The notes under the pieces are model-generated. The model was given only the letters and a program-made list of their open reading frames with translations. It ran no database searches and was not told the DNA's origin. A DNA stretch of 64,000 nucleotides from Guadua angustifolia (taxonomy: Eukaryota; Streptophyta; Magnoliopsida; Poales; Poaceae): contig CM070520.1 in assembly GCA_036346375.1 (NCBI GenBank), positions 47,821,854 to 47,885,853 on the forward strand, written 5' to 3'. The position numbers were made by a program, and so were the translations under genes. Positions 22,340 to 35,287 of this stretch are shown piece after piece. Within the stretch, counting starts at the first letter, position 1, and each line of letters begins with the position of its first letter.

Positions 22340-23646
22340 TCATATAAGGCGGGCATGGACAATCTTGCTAGGAGTAGGAATCACACGACCATGGACAAAG
22401 TCGGGCAATGGAATTTCAGAAGTTGGAGGAAGTCCTTCATATTTCTTGAGGAGAGCCACATGGAAAACGTTGTGAATACGGGCTTTAGCTGGAAGTTGGA
22501 GGTGATAAGACACTGACCCAATGCGTTCCAGAATCTGGAAAGGTCCATAAAAACGGGGCGCCAACTTAGATGGAGTGCCCTCCTTGATGTTTGAAGCGGA
22601 GCGATGATGCAACCGCAACCAAACCCACTCACCAATATCAAAAGTGACATCGCGATGAGATTTGTCATAATATTGTTTCATATGGTCTTGAGCTTGACGA
22701 AGTCGCTCCTGAATCTCCACCAAAAAATCATCACGGTCTTGGAGTTGCCTGTCCACAGCAACAACCTTGGCAGTACTGGCCTCATATGACAGTATGGTTG
22801 GTGGCGCTCGACCATACACAACCTGGAATGGAGTGGTCTTCAACACTGTCTGATATGAAGAATTGTAACAGAATTCCGCCCACGGAAGCCATTGAAGCCA
22901 CTGCTTTGGACGATCACATGCGAGGCAACAGAGATACATAACAATAATGCGATTAATTACCTCAGTCTGGCCGTCACTTTGAGGATGGAAGGCAGTACTC
23001 AAATGGAGCTGAACGCCGGAGAGACGAAACAAGTCCGCCCAAAAATTGCTGGTAAAGACCGAGTATCGGTCGCTGACAATAGAAGATGGAGTCCCATGTA
23101 GGCGGACAATGTCGGCGAAGAAAGCCCTAGCGACTGAACTTGCTGTATATGGATGTCCCAATGCAATAAAATGAGCATATTTAGAGAAACGATCAACAAC
23201 TGTCAAGATAACTGACTTGCCCCCAATTTTTGGTAATCCTTCCACAAAGTCCATACTAATATCTTGCCAAACCACACTAGGAATAGCCAAAGGCTGCAAC
23301 AACCCCGCCGAATGGAGATGCTCAGTTTTATTGCATTGGCAAGTTGTACATCCATGAACAAATTCCCACACAATCTTGGAAGAATGCGGGTGATAAAAGG
23401 AAGAACGTAGCCGATGAAGAGTCTTTTGTGTCCCTTCGTGATTGCCGCGTGCTTCCATCAACAACTCGATCCATAGGGGGAATCGGTGGCACATATACCT
23501 TTCCTCATATAGAAGAAGTCCATCCACACTAGTCCAACCACCGCAGTAGATTCGCAAGTATTTGAGTATCGATTTCACAGTGCGGTGATGACTTGAGCTC
23601 ATTGCGGATCGATCAAAGAGGGCAAATGATGGGGAAGAAATGGAAG
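22340..23646 (-). pseudogene. Gypsy integrase
   Basis: A mostly open minus-strand frame of about 420 codons. It has an HHCC-type zinc region (NHEG, CTTCQCNK) and a catalytic core with D in SMDFVEGLP, D in IVSDRYSVF and E in GQTEVINR, so the DDE triad is present. The following GPY/F-type module reads KLAPRFYGPFQILERIGSVSY. Integrase joins retrotransposon cDNA to host DNA. It is the best preserved part of the element. Confidence 0.88.
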
Positions 23647-24228
23647 CTAACGGTGGTGTATCCTCCTCCTGCGGGAAAGAGCATCAGACCCCATTTTGTC
23701 GCCTCGCCAAAATTCCACGATGAAGTCATAACCAAATAACTTGCTCACCCATGTCTGCCGAGGAATCGTGGAAAGGCGCTGATCTAGGAGGAACTTGAGG
23801 GTATAATGATCTGTCCGGATGGTAAAGTAGCGCCCCATAAGTATTGCCTCCAATGTCGAACCGCCTTCACCAAGCCAATTAACTCTCTCTCATATGCGAC
23901 CAACTTAAGGTGATGAGGAGCCAGGCTCTTGAAGAATGCAATAGGCCTTGCCCTTGATGCAACATCGCCCAAAACTGTCCCTAAAGCATCACAGTCCACT
24001 ATGAAGCGAGTATTGAAATCATGGAGTTGTAATGTAGGACCTGTTGTTAGTGCTATTTTGAGTTTAAGGAAGGCATTATCGGCCTCTTGTGTCCAGAAGA
24101 AAGCCTCTTTCTTGAGTAACTTAGTGAGAGGAGCAGCTACCACACCGTAGGAGTGGATAAATTTGTGGTAGTACCCTGTAAGACCAAGAAAACCCCTCAA
24201 TGCTCGAACTGTTTTTGGTGTTGGCCAG
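23647..24228 (-). pseudogene. Gypsy RNase H and connection domain
   Basis: RGFLGLTGYYHKFIHSYG, WTQEADNAFLKLK and FIVDCDA (usual form DASD) followed by YERELIGLVKAVRHWR mark the start of the gypsy RNase H. The second frame has FTIRTDHYTLKFLLDQR and a DALSRR end. A frameshift near 23850 splits it in two. Confidence 0.8.
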
Positions 24229-25000
24229 TTAATTACTGCCTCTACTTGGGTCCATGGCTACTCCATTCCTTGAGATGACATGGCCGAGATACGCCAACGA
24301 TTCTTGGCGAGTAATGACATTTGGAGCGTTTAAGGACCAATTTATGATGGAGCAAAGACGAAAAACTACTCCCGACATTTGGAGATGTTGAGACCATGAT
24401 GAACTATAGACCAAGATGTCGTCAAAGAAGACCAACACAAAGCGGCGTAAGTACATTTTGAGGACTTCATTCATAAGGGCCTGAAAAGTAGCGGGAGCAT
24501 TGGTTAAGCCAAAAGGCATGACTAGGAATTCAAAATGGCCACGATGAGTACGAACGCCGTCTTCGCAATATCATCCAGTGCATGCGACTTGATGATACCC
24601 ATTGCTAAGATCTAACTTGGTGAAGTAACAAGCGCCCTTGAGTTCATCGAGGAGCTCGTCGACTACCGTATAGGAAATTTATCCTGATTTGCTTGGGCAT
24701 TTAGTGCTTGGTAATCCACACAAAAGCTCCAAGAATTATCATACTTCCCGACCAATATCTTTGGTGAAGAGGATGGTGAAGCATCGGGTGAATAAGTCCT
24801 TGCGCAACTTCTCCTCACACCGCTGCTCAATCTCGTCTTTCAACAATTGTGGATAGCGGTAAGGACAAAGCGCTCATCGAGCTAAGCCGGGCAGCAAATG
24901 AATGCGGTGATCACAAATGCGTTGAGGTGGTAGGGAGCCCGTGGTTCAAAGATGTTATTGAATTCCAAGTAATAGAGATTCCATCAAATCTTCCTCATTG
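24229..25000 (-). pseudogene. Gypsy reverse transcriptase
   Basis: MPFGLTNAPATFQALMN and FFDDILVYS (the catalytic YxDD box, as FFDD) are readable in the frame from 24519 down. The N-terminal part (KGACYFTKLDLSNGYHQV-like) is spread over several frames at 24520-24720 and further upstream. Heavily damaged. Confidence 0.78.
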
Positions 25001-25029
25001 GCGATAAGAATCTTGGTCACTATCGCTTA

Positions 25030-25400
25030 TTACCTTGCCACTTCACCGATGATCCTCAACCAAAATACATGGTTAAGTCCGAAGTCCCATAATATAGGCC
25101 CCAATGTGCGGAGCCATTGGATACCTAACACTATATCAAATCCTACCAATGGAATCACAAAGCAATCCAGTAAGAATTCTTCTTCGCCAATAGTGATACA
25201 CCTGCCTTGCATATGCCGCTGCTTGCAACCTTGTCACCATTTGGTACTGCCACCCTAATATCATTGCTTGAAGTTAGCAGCAAGCCAATGAGATTGGCCG
25301 TCTCTTCTCCCACAAAATTATGCGTGGAACCAGAGTCTACGAGAGCCCTCAATGTCTCCCCATTAACCTGAACATGAAGTTGCATCGTCTTGCCTATGCG
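25030..25400 (-). pseudogene. Gypsy aspartic protease
   Basis: LRALVDSGSTHNFVGEE gives the D-S/T-G catalytic motif, followed by FDIVLGIQWL in another frame, as in plant gypsy proteases. It processes the Gag-Pol polyprotein. Frame broken near 25200. Confidence 0.8.
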
Positions 25401-25429
25401 GATGCTGTTAGAGCGTGTAAGGATATCTC

Positions 25430-26470
25430 AATGTCATCCTCGATTGCTCTTCTCGTCCTCTTCTTTCAGAAGCTCCGGAGATATATGCCCTTCATGGAGC
25501 ATTTTCCCACATGTTCTCTGGAAAATTTCTCCGCAATTAAAACACAACCCCTTAAGTCGCAATCGCCATTTTTTTGTAGTAAGCAATTTTCGCCCATTTG
25601 TGCTGAAGTCCAGGGTTAACATTTGCCAAACTAGCCATGCTCGCCCCCGGAAATGAGTTGTTTTGCCCATTCTTTTGCCCTGCAGTTGTGCTAATCGATT
25701 GACTGGTTATCATTGCACCCCTGCTGCTAGAAGTGGCCTTGCTGATTGCTGCAGGTCTGGATGTCGCTGCCTTGACCCCATCTTCTTCATCTACCTCCAA
25801 TCTCCTCTCATAAGCCCTAGCAAGACTCATAGCCATCTCCAATGTTGCTGGGTTTTGCAGTTCCACATCAGTGCGCAAGGGGTTGCGCAATCCAGTGGTG
25901 AAGATTTGTACCTATTGCTTCTCCGTCATGTCATCACAGCGGCTCAAAAGGGCAAGAAATTGCTCTTGATAATCATCCACAGACCCCGTGCGACGGAGCT
26001 GTATGAGCTCTCCCAGAGGGTTACTCTGAATTGGAGGTCCAAAGCGAAGATTGACATGCTCCACAAATCTGGGCCAAGTAGAAACTCCTTGATTCTTCTC
26101 TAGCTGGTAATACCACTGTTGTGCCACTCCTGTCATATGATATGAGGCAAGCCATACCTTCTCTTCTGCTAGGGTTTGTTGTCCCAAGAAGAATTGCTCA
26201 CATCTATTCAACCAGGGAAGAGGATCGTCCTTCCCATCATAGATTGGAAACGACAGTTTATGGAATCGTTGTACTCCTCGATTATTTGTGCCCGAGTCTT
26301 CTTCTCCTTCCTGAATATCCTTCCTGCGGTTGCCAGACGTCCCTTCAATTCCCATCTACAACCTGTTGGCTGCCTTCTCCAAGGTTTCCACCTTCACCAA
26401 TGTGGAAGCCATACTCTCCATCATCTGAAACATCCTTGCGAGCTATTCCTTCTCTGCCTGTTCCATGGAA
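25430..26470 (-). pseudogene. Gypsy gag
   Basis: Minus strand. The capsid-like region reads FPIYDGKDDPLPWLNRCEQFF, MTGVAQQWYYQLE and PLGELIQLRRTGSVDDYQ, then a stop near 25911, then TGLRNPLRTDVELQ-like sequence and a basic linker. A Cys-rich end (GLCFNCGE, RTCGK) stands in for the nucleocapsid zinc knuckle. Several stops, including one near the start. Confidence 0.8.
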
Positions 26471-26483
26471 GAAGCAGTGGGTT

Positions 26484-26496
26484 GGCTCTGATACCA
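26484..26496 (-). other. Primer-binding site of the gypsy element
   Basis: The minus strand reads TGGTATCAGAGCC three bases inside the 5' LTR, complementary to the 3' end of initiator tRNA-Met. It fixes the element's orientation. Confidence 0.85.
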
Positions 26497-26499
26497 AAT

Positions 26500-26919
26500 T
26501 GAAGTGGCCTAGGGTTAGCTTCTGGAACACCAAGTCGAAGGGAAGGGATAAGGGTTGCAGAACTCCCTCACACTCCCAGGGCTGAATCCCTGGAGAGATG
26601 GAGGCTTTGTTCGGAGGATTAACTAGAAATGGATCTTCTTTATTGCCTTTCCATAATGGCCGGCTACCGCTTTATATAGCCCTGGGCCTTCCTAACAAAT
26701 AACTCTAAAGATAGAGATAAGGACACACTTGAATAATAACTAAATAACAGCCAAAATATCTAACCAACTAACTAGCAGATAGAATGTTTAACAAACCAAC
26801 CAACTCCCCTTTATCCTGTTGCCGCACAACTCCCTGCGGCTGTTGCACTCATGGAGATTGGATTGCTGGAAGGCTTACACCGACGACGCTCATAGACCTT
26901 CCCAATAAAAGGATCCACA
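26500..26919 (-). repeat. Gypsy 5' LTR (right copy)
   Basis: The outer end on the minus strand is TGTGGATCC and the inner end abuts the primer-binding site. It matches the left LTR over its whole length with only scattered differences, so insertion is not very old. Confidence 0.88.
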
Positions 26920-26957
26920 ACATCCAGGTTACGCTAGATATTTTTGGGGGGAGCCAC

Positions 26958-29177
26958 TGTTGGAAAAGACGCGATAATAAGAGTAAGTTTTTATTAATTA
27001 TTCCATATAACAATATGAGCAAAACAACATAATTCATGATTATTCGAAATGACACATATGGTGACAGATTACAGAAAGGCAGCACTATGTCATCTATAAA
27101 ATGAATCATGTCTACTATGGCACTATAGAGGTAATACGTATAATTGCTCTCAGATTTTAGAGTTTAAATGAAGATAAGAATCTTCACTTCAATCACGAAT
27201 CGGCTAACAAATTAATTCAGCAAATTAGGCCTTGAACCCTTACCACCTTAATATGCACAATAAAAAGTTGGTAATATTAAATCACTGTTTTAACAGATTA
27301 TCTATAGACCAGTAAGCATTCAGATCAGCGAATCAAGCATGTGCTAACCGAACCTACCATTTAATTTCAGATCGACTACTAAAGAAAGCTACTTATCTTA
27401 CTTAACAAATGTTGATCGATCGGCGAAGAAGATATCGAAAGACTAACTCAACAAAGATGCTAACAATTTATTGTCTATATATCATAACCGCTAGACCAAC
27501 AATTTGCATACAGATCAAGAATCAATGAGCTAGTTTAACAAAGATGGTATGAACAGATATAACCAAATAGCTTAATAAGACCAAACCGTAAAATAGAATG
27601 AACAATGGGTTACTAACAATAAGATAGTAATCAAGTTCGCAAACAAAAAATAATCTAAACAGTGAACTAATCAACACTTCTCAAAGATATAAGACTACAG
27701 CTCAAGGCCTAATTCACAGAAATAATTGTTCTTTCATCACAATACCCATATCATCACCGAGCAATACCTCTCCTCTAGCCAAGAAGAATCAAATGCGATT
27801 TGAGAAAACTTACAATGTAACAACTTTCGAAGTCGCTCGTATGAAGAACGAGCTAGGCACGATATGAATCGCTGTCCCAGAAATCCAATTGCCGCCGCTA
27901 GTGCCACGGTGAACCCGGCCTGGATTCGGAGATACAGAGCCCTTCCGCACTTGGGACACACCAAGAACGGAGTAAAGCCTCAAGCAGTTGCTGCGCAAGA
28001 TCAATCTTTACACTAGTGTTCCACTGATGGCTCAGAATGTGGGATCAGTACTCGACACTGGACAGCACCTTGGCTCAACTGAAGATCAACACTCAACTGA
28101 GTGGGTGAGTGTAGATTTTACTCCAGTGCACAAAAGCCCAAAAGCAAAGACCAAATCAAGAACTGATTAATCATCGATTCCAACCAATACTAAGACAAGA
28201 GATGGGATTATAGATTGAAGAAGAGAGTTCTTTTCCTTTCTATTGAGAAGAACCAGCCATTCCTTGATTTATAGAGGAGCCTCACTCCCAGATGTGCATG
28301 GATTCTTGAGCTCCAGAGATTCAACGGCCACCGCAGCGGCGGCCCGCCTCCGGCGCTCATCTCTCGGAGAGCAAGACCCGGACACCCCCCATTTCCTAGC
28401 TAGTCGCACCAGTCACCCCTCAATGTGCTGGAGAAGCTAGCTGCAACCGAAGGAAATGACCAGAGAGCAGCCGCCAGAAGCTTTACGCATCAGATGGAAG
28501 AAAAGCTGGTCTCCTCCTTTTCCCTGTTAGTGTTTAATTTTGTTGTTAAGAATAATTGTGCACGAGATGTGAACGTGTACATGTTTGCATTTTGTTTATC
28601 TAGCCATCTGCATGTGTTTGCATGGAAGTAGGATCAAGCTTGCATGCAGTCTTTGCTGGCGTCCATGCATGTAAGGCAAGCCGTGGACGGGTGATCGAGT
28701 CGCATGCAAACGGAAGGATCGGATCGCATTTGCACCGGAGGCGCTCGTGGCTATTCAAGTCGCGACGTCTCGGCGTGGAGCGGCGCCTGCGCACATCTCC
28801 GAAGACGTCGTGGCAGCGACGCTAGGGCGCGGCCAAATCTCCAGGAGGCGTAAGCTCAAGATGTGTATATATTCTTTGTACAAGCAGAGCTCAAGAGTAG
28901 AAGAGAATAGCTAGGGTAGAAGAACGGTGCAATACTTGAGTCCGTTGTAATCTCAAGTCCAGCGCCTTCAAGAGTGTTACTCCTTGTATTCCTTCTAAAG
29001 CTATGTACAAGAATACTAGTGTGTGTTCTCTGTGTACTCCGTCTAGTTTGTGTGTGTTGATCTTGGGAATTCCAACATTCCCAGAAACCCAACAGGCTAC
29101 TTGAAAGGCCCACATTAAGAGTCGGGCCGGCCCAAAAGATTGTCTCCATGTATAGGAAAACATCAAATTTTACAACA
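26958..29177 (-). repeat. Copia 3' LTR (left copy, interrupted)
   Basis: Matches 33643-35287 except for the 553-bp insertion at 28525 and its duplicated TTCCC. Without it the two LTRs are nearly equal in length (about 1660 and 1645 bp). Confidence 0.9.
28525..29077 (+). mobile_element. Solo LTR nested in the copia LTR
   Basis: Begins TGTTAGTG and ends CCAACA, with perfect TTCCC target duplications at 28520-28524 and 29078-29082. The right copia LTR supplies the empty site. A TATATATTC box near 28863 and the CTTGTATTCC-type downstream part fit a copia LTR read on the plus strand. Confidence 0.88.
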
Positions 29178-29704
29178 ATCCTCATCAAAATTGATGTTTG
29201 AAGAATTAATCTTGTTTGAGATACAGGTGGTTTGACAGTGAGTACCTTTCAGGTTTGAACTCATAGTCTAGATACAAGCATTTCAATTCTGCACAGACGA
29301 TGGAGGACTAAAGCCTTGATCCAAGGTCTTGGTGTGAGAAATTTCATACTAGTAACAACCTGTACTAGGCAGTTTTTGCTTTAGCTTGCGGGTTAGGACT
29401 TTCTGGTCATGTCCAAGTATCTTTATTCATGAATATCTTCTAGAAGTATACCCAAACTTTCATTAATCACGACCTCACGATTATACTCATATAGGTGAGT
29501 TCTCTAAGGAGTCCTGTAGGACAACTCCTTTTGCCACATGGCATTGAACTCATTAAGAGCTTATAGCTCAACCTGCCATACAGATGAGCACTGCAGCTAA
29601 TGGGACTCTTAAATGTGCTCTTTAAGCCACACAGTTTGTTTGCCTAGAGCCTAATTCACGAGATCTCCACTCTTCTAGGATAGGTTACTACCGATATGAT
29701 CCTC

Positions 29705-30060
29705 TCAAATGGGTATGAGTCCCATTCCTTTATATGCTGCAAGAATGACCTTCCGTGTCATTCCTTTAGTGAAAGGATCGGCCAAATTCCTTTTAGACTG
29801 GATGTATTCTACAGCAATTACACCTGTCTCTCTGGCATGCCTTAGCGATTTTAATCGCCTCTTTATGTGTCTTGACGACTTCATATTATCCTTACTACTC
29901 TTCACCTTCACCAAGACGATTTGGTTATCGCAGTAGGTAAGAATAGCTGGAATTGGTTTTTCCAGCACCGGTAGGTCAGAAAGGAGCTCTCTTATCCATT
30001 CTGCCTCTACAGCTGCTGAGTCAAGTGCTACTAACTCAGCCTCCATGGTGGACCGTGTAA
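29705..30060 (-). pseudogene. Copia RNase H
   Basis: MEAELVALDSAAVEAEWIRE, ILTYCDNQ, RHIKRRLKSLRHARETG and NLADPFTKGM are the standard copia RNase H blocks. It is joined to the RT frame through a frameshift near 30050 where the SKRQ-like linker is disturbed. Confidence 0.88.
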
Positions 30061-31190
30061 GAATGGTCTATTTGGAAGACCTCCACGATACACCCCTCCT
30101 GCTAGAGTGAAAACATAGCCACTCGTAGCCTTCATGTCATCCGAGTCGCTGATCCAATTAAAATCACTAAATCCTTCTAGGACTATGGGATGACCAGAAT
30201 AGTGTATTCCCAGATTCATTGCTCCCTTTAAATATTTAATGACTCTCTCTAGTGCTATCCAGTGATCATCTCCTGGGTTGGACGTATAACGACTCAACCT
30301 ACATATAGCATATGAGATGTCTGGCCTAGTTGCACTAGCTAAGTATATCAGGAAATCAATAATCTGTGAATATCTTAGTTGGTCTTTTCCTTGATCCAAG
30401 TTCTTTTTCAGCTTAGTATTTGGATCATAGGGTGTAGCAACTGGCTTGCAATCTACAAAGCCAAAGCGATTCAACACTTTGTTCACATAATGGGATTGAG
30501 ACAAAGTATTCCCATTCTCACCCTTTATAAGCTTAATGTTTAAAATCACATCAGCTTCACCCAGATCTTTCATACCAAAGTTCAGGGAGAGGAACGACTT
30601 AGTTTGATTAATTACATCCATATTGGTCCCAAACAATAATATGTCATCTACGTATAAACATAGAATGACACCTTCACTCCCTTTGAATCGATAGTACACA
30701 CACTTGTCGGCTTCGTTTACACAAAAGCTAACAGAAGTCATTGTACTATCAAATTTCTGATGCCATTGCTTAGGAGTTTGTTTTAGACCATATAAGGATT
30801 TAATCAATCTACACACTCTGTTTTCCTGTCCTTTTACCACAAATCTATCTGGCTGCTGCATATAGATCTCCTCATCCAGCTCTTTATTTAGGAAAGCGGT
30901 CTTTACATCCATTTGATGTACTATGAGTTTATATGAAGCTGCCAGTGCTAAAAGCACTCGAATTGTAGGTAATCTGGCCACAGGTGAGTAAGTGTCAAAA
31001 TAATCTTCGCCCTCCTTTTGCGTAAAGCCTTTAGCCACCAAACGAGCTTTGTACTTTTCAATAGTAGTATCGGGCCTACGCTTCCTTTTAAAGATCCATT
31101 TGCAGCCCACTGGCTTGCAACCTATTGGAAGATCTGCTATCTCCCAAGTCCCATTTGAGATGATAGAATCCATCTTACTTTGGACTGCCT
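30061..31190 (-). pseudogene. Copia reverse transcriptase
   Basis: About 370 codons open on the minus strand. It contains GCKWIFKRKRRPD, ARLVAKGFTQKEGEDYFDT, VHQMDVKTAFLN, the catalytic LYVDDILLFG and the DISYAICRLSRY block. The best preserved copia domain. A stop at about 31195 separates it from the linker upstream. Confidence 0.92.
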
Positions 31191-31194
31191 CCTT

Positions 31195-32200
31195 CTAGTA
31201 CTCTGCATCTGGTGATGCATATGCCTCTGGAAGGCTTCGTGGTTCATCATCCACGACATAGGTGACATAGTCATCGCCGAAGGACTTTTCAGTCCTTTGC
31301 CTCTTACTCCTTCTCAACTCCAATTCTGGAGCCATGTCATCCACGCTAGAAGGAATAGAGTATTCATGAGAACCAATAGGCGAGCTATCTTCTTTTGCTC
31401 TCATAGGAAAGATATTCTCAAAGAATGTCGCGTCGCGGGACTCCATTACAGTATTTACTGCAATGTCTGAAACCTCGGACTTGACCACTAGAAATCTATA
31501 AGATGTGCTCTGATGAGCATACCCAATAAAAACACAATCCACAGTATTTGGACCGAGCTTTCTTTTCTTCGGTAGAGGTACATGTACCTTGGCCAAACAA
31601 CCCAAGTCTAAAGAAATGACAAGTTAGGTTTTCTCCTCTTCCATCCTTCATAAGGTGTAACCTCACGATTGCGAGGTGCAACCCTATTTAGAACATAATT
31701 AACTGTGAGAGCAGCCTCACCCCACCATGAGTTGACCATACCTGCACTTTGTAACAAAGCATTCACTAAGTCACAAATAGTCTAGTTCTTTCTTTCGGCC
31801 ACTCCATTGGATTGAGGTGAGTATGGTGGTGTAAACTCATGTATTATACCACTTTCTTCACAGTATTGAGAGAATTCCTTAGAAATATACTCTCCTCCCC
31901 GGTCTAACCTTAATCTCTTTATTGTCTTTTCTAGTTGATTTTCAACTTCAGCTTTATAGATTTTAAAGTATTCTAGTACTTCATCTTTGGTTTTGAGTAA
32001 ATAGATGTAACAAAATCTAGTTGCATCATCTATGAGAGTAAAGAAATATCCTTTGCCACCTTTAGTTATTATACCATTCATTTCACAAATATCATAATGG
32101 ATTAATTCAAGAGGTAAGGTGGTTCTGCCCTCAACCGTATGAAACGGTTTCCGAGGCTGTTTAACTTGAACACACAACTCACTTGTGATTTTTCTCATAC
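31195..32200 (-). pseudogene. Copia integrase and linker
   Basis: The catalytic core at 31782-32198 has D in IHYDIC, D in RLDRGGEY and E in NGVAERKN, followed by a stop (TAG) at once. The downstream part continues in two frames (ENLTCHFF; MGCLAKVHVPLPKKRKLGP, DCVFIGYAHQS). A 32200-32310 gap with stops holds the remains of the pre-integrase zinc region. Confidence 0.85.
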
Positions 32201-32307
32201 TTGTATTTAGGAATAATCTCCAACTTGCTTAACCGCTCAATGGCTTCATGATTAACATGACATAGACGAGAATGCCATAAGTCAATATTATTATCCTGAT
32301 ACGAAGA

Positions 32308-33617
32308 CTAAAATATATTTATATTATTATCAAGAGTAGAAATGCGAAACATGCTTCCGCAATCATAGCCTTTTCCTAAGAACAAGCCAAATTTGGTCAA
32401 CACAACCTTATTGTACTCAAAGACTAATTTTATTCCTTGTCGGCATAGCATTGACCCGCTCAACAGATTGTGAGTCATAGCAAGTATATACAATACGTCC
32501 GTAAGAACAAGCGTCTTGCTTGAAGTTAGCTCCAGACTTACTTGTCCTATTCCACGCACTGCAACCGCTGCACCGTTCCCCATTAGAACGGTTCCACTTG
32601 CTGCACCCTGTAAAGAGGAGAAACAAGTCTGATCAGTGCATATGTGTCTAGTAGCACCTGTATCGATCCACCAATTAGTAAATGAATCTGCCATAAAGGC
32701 CAAAGGTATGTACCCACTAGTGGAGGTGTCTGCACCGGGATCTCCGGTCTCTGCAACAGCCACATGCACTTGGGCTTTGGCCACCTTTTGTTTTTCAGGC
32801 GTTGGCCCCTTTCCTCTTCGGTTGTGGCAACGATTGGCTTTATGGCCAGGTACACCGCAAACGAAACAGACAATCTCTTTCTTCTTCTTTTTCATGACTT
32901 TAGTCTTGACATTGTTCATAGGAGATGACTTCTTGATTTCCTTCATATTCTTGCTTTGGGTCTTGTGCTCAACAAGGTTAGCTTGAGCGGAAGCCTTTAT
33001 TTCTCCATAGCTATTTTTGGACTTCTCCTCGACATTAATGGCGGCAACCAGTTCACCAACTGTTAGCCGCTTCTTCAGATGTCGACGGGCTGTGACAAAG
33101 TCACGCCAGGAAGAAGACAATTTAGCTAGTATCACGTTCACCTAAAATCCCTCTGGTAGAACACACTCGTACTGGCCTAAGTCGCGTACGAGCAACTACA
33201 GTTTATGGATTTGCTCCATGATAGATCTGCCTTCAACCATTTGGTAATTCAGGTATTTAGCCGTGATAAAGGATTCATTTCTGTTTTCGCTCTCAGCATA
33301 TTTCTCATTGAGTTCTATCCATATCATTCGTGCCTCCGTGAAGTTCACATATACGTCAAAAAGCCTATTTGACAGGATGGCTAAGATACAGGCTAACGCC
33401 AATGTGTTAGCTTTCTCCCAACTGGCCCTTTTTGCAGTCATGCGATCTATCTCAGCCTCGTCGGTTACATCTCCCCTGGAAGGGATGGCATCTCTTCGCT
33501 AATGGCCCAGAACAATCCGAGCTCAATTAGCCAGAGCGTTGCCCTAGCCTGCCAGCGTTTCAAGCCGGCCCCATCAAAAACTTCAGGATTAATTGCGTCT
33601 GAGGACACAGAAGCCAT
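32308..33617 (-). pseudogene. Copia gag and protease
   Basis: Gag begins with ATG at 33617 and reads through FDGAGLKRWQARATLWL, KYLNYQMVEGRSI and FVTARRHLKKRLT. The CCHC knuckle CFVCGVPGHKANRCHNR is at about 32870-32820. The protease motif WWIDTGATRHIC is at about 32664, followed by LSGSMLCRQGIKLVF. Stops near 33192 and 33138 break gag into three frames. Confidence 0.87.
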
Positions 33618-33642
33618 TGATATACCAATTGGATTTCTGGAT

Positions 33643-35287
33643 TGTTGGAAAAGACGCGATAATAAGAGCAAGTTTTTATTAATTATTCCATATAACAATA
33701 TGAGCAAAACAACATAATTCATGATTATCAAAAATGACACATATGGTGACAGATTACAGAAAGGCAGCACTATGTCATCTATAAAATGAATCATGTCTAC
33801 TATGGCACTATAGAGGTAATACGTATAATTACTCTCAGATTTTAGGGTTTAAATGAAGATAAGAATCTTCACTTCAATCACGAATCGGCTAACAAATTAA
33901 TTCAGCAAATTAGGCCTTGAACCCTTACCACCTTAATATGCACAATCAAAAGTTGGTAATATTAAATCACTGTTTTAACAGATTATCTATAGACCAGTAA
34001 GCATTCAGATCAACGAATCAAGCATGTGCTAACCAAACCTACCATTTAATTTCAGATCAGACTGACAACAAAGTTACTTATCTTACTTAACAAATGTTGA
34101 TCAGATCAGCAGTAAGATATCGAAAGACTAACTCAACAAAGATGCGAACAATTTATCGCCTATATATCATAAGCGCTAGACCAACAATTTGCATACAGAT
34201 CAAGAATCGGCGAGCTAACCTAACAAAGATGGTATGAACAGATATAACCAAAGATTAATAAGACCAAACCGAAACTAGAATGAACAATGGGTTACTAACA
34301 ACAAGATAGTAATCAAGTTCGCGCAAAAAATAATCTAAACAAAGGAACTAATCAACACTTCTCAAAGATATAAGACTACAGCTCAAGGCCCGATTCACGT
34401 AAATAATTGTTCTTTCATCACAATACCCATATCATCACCGAGCAATACCTCTCCCTCGGCCAAGAAGAATCAAATGCAGATTTGAGAAAACTTACAATGA
34501 CACAAAGACTCGAGAAGCTCGTATGACGGCTAGGGACGATATGAATCGCTGTCCCGAAATCCAATTGCCACCGCCAAGATTGCCACGGTGAACCCGGCCC
34601 GATTCGAGATCTGAGCCCTTCCGTACTTGGGACACACCAAGAACGGAGTAAAGCGTTAGCTAGTTGCTACGCAAGATCAATCTTCACACCAGTGTTCCAC
34701 TGATGGCTCAGAATGTGGGATCAATACTCGGCACTGGACAGCACCTTGGCTCAACCGAAGATCAACACTCAACTAAGTGGGTGAGTGTAGATTTTACTCC
34801 AGTGCACAAAAGCCCGAAAGCAAAGACCAAATCAAGAACTGATTAATCACCGATTCCAACCAATACTAAGACAAGAGATGGGATTAGAGATTGAAGAAGA
34901 GAGTTCTTTTCCTTTCTATTGAGAAGAACCAGCCGGCCCTTGATTTATAGAGGAGCCTCACTCCCAGATGCGCTTGGATTCTTGAGCTCCAGAGATTCAA
35001 CGGCCACCGCAGTGGCCACCCGCCTCCAGCGCTCATCTCCTGGAGAGCAAGACCCGGACACCCCCATTTCCTAGTCGCACCAGTCACCCCTCAATGTGCT
35101 GGAGAAGCTGCAACCGAAGGAAATGACCAAAGAGCAGGCGCCAGAAGCATTATGCATCAGATGGAAGAAAAGCTGGTCTCCTCCTTTTCCCAGCAACCCT
35201 AACAGGCTACTTGAAAGGCCCACATTAAGAGTCGGGCCGGACCAAAAGATTGTCTCCATGTATAGGAAAACATCAAATTTTACAACA
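33643..35287 (-). repeat. Copia 5' LTR (right copy)
   Basis: Complete LTR, TG...CA on both strands' sense, next to the gag start. It is the uninterrupted reference for the left copy. Confidence 0.9.

Larger units (their letters stand above)
21785..26919 (-). mobile_element. Ty3/gypsy chromovirus retrotransposon with short LTRs
   Basis: LTRs of about 415 bp at 21785-22200 and 26500-26919. The minus-strand 5' LTR is on the right and is followed by a primer-binding site TGGTATCAGAGCC complementary to initiator tRNA-Met. Gene order on the minus strand is gag, protease, RT, RNase H, integrase, chromodomain, which is the gypsy order. The short LTRs and the C-terminal chromodomain suggest a Reina-like chromovirus. 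The target is CATCCA, seen at 21779-21784 and again at 26921-26926 with one extra base between. Many stops and frameshifts make it non-autonomous now. Confidence 0.9.
26958..35287 (-). mobile_element. Ty1/copia retrotransposon, 8.3 kb
   Basis: A perfect 5-bp target duplication GCCAC (26953-26957 and 35288-35292). The LTRs start TGTTGGAAAAGACGCG and end TTTTACAACA. The left LTR (26958-29177) is long because a foreign solo LTR sits in it; the right LTR is 33643-35287. Minus-strand gene order gag, protease, integrase, RT, RNase H is the copia order. At least five stops or frameshifts disable it. It entered the LINE about 30 bp from the gypsy insertion. Confidence 0.93.

Noticed and set aside
22892..23532. 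Plus-strand open frames across the integrase
   Set aside because: They are shadows of the well-conserved minus-strand integrase frame.
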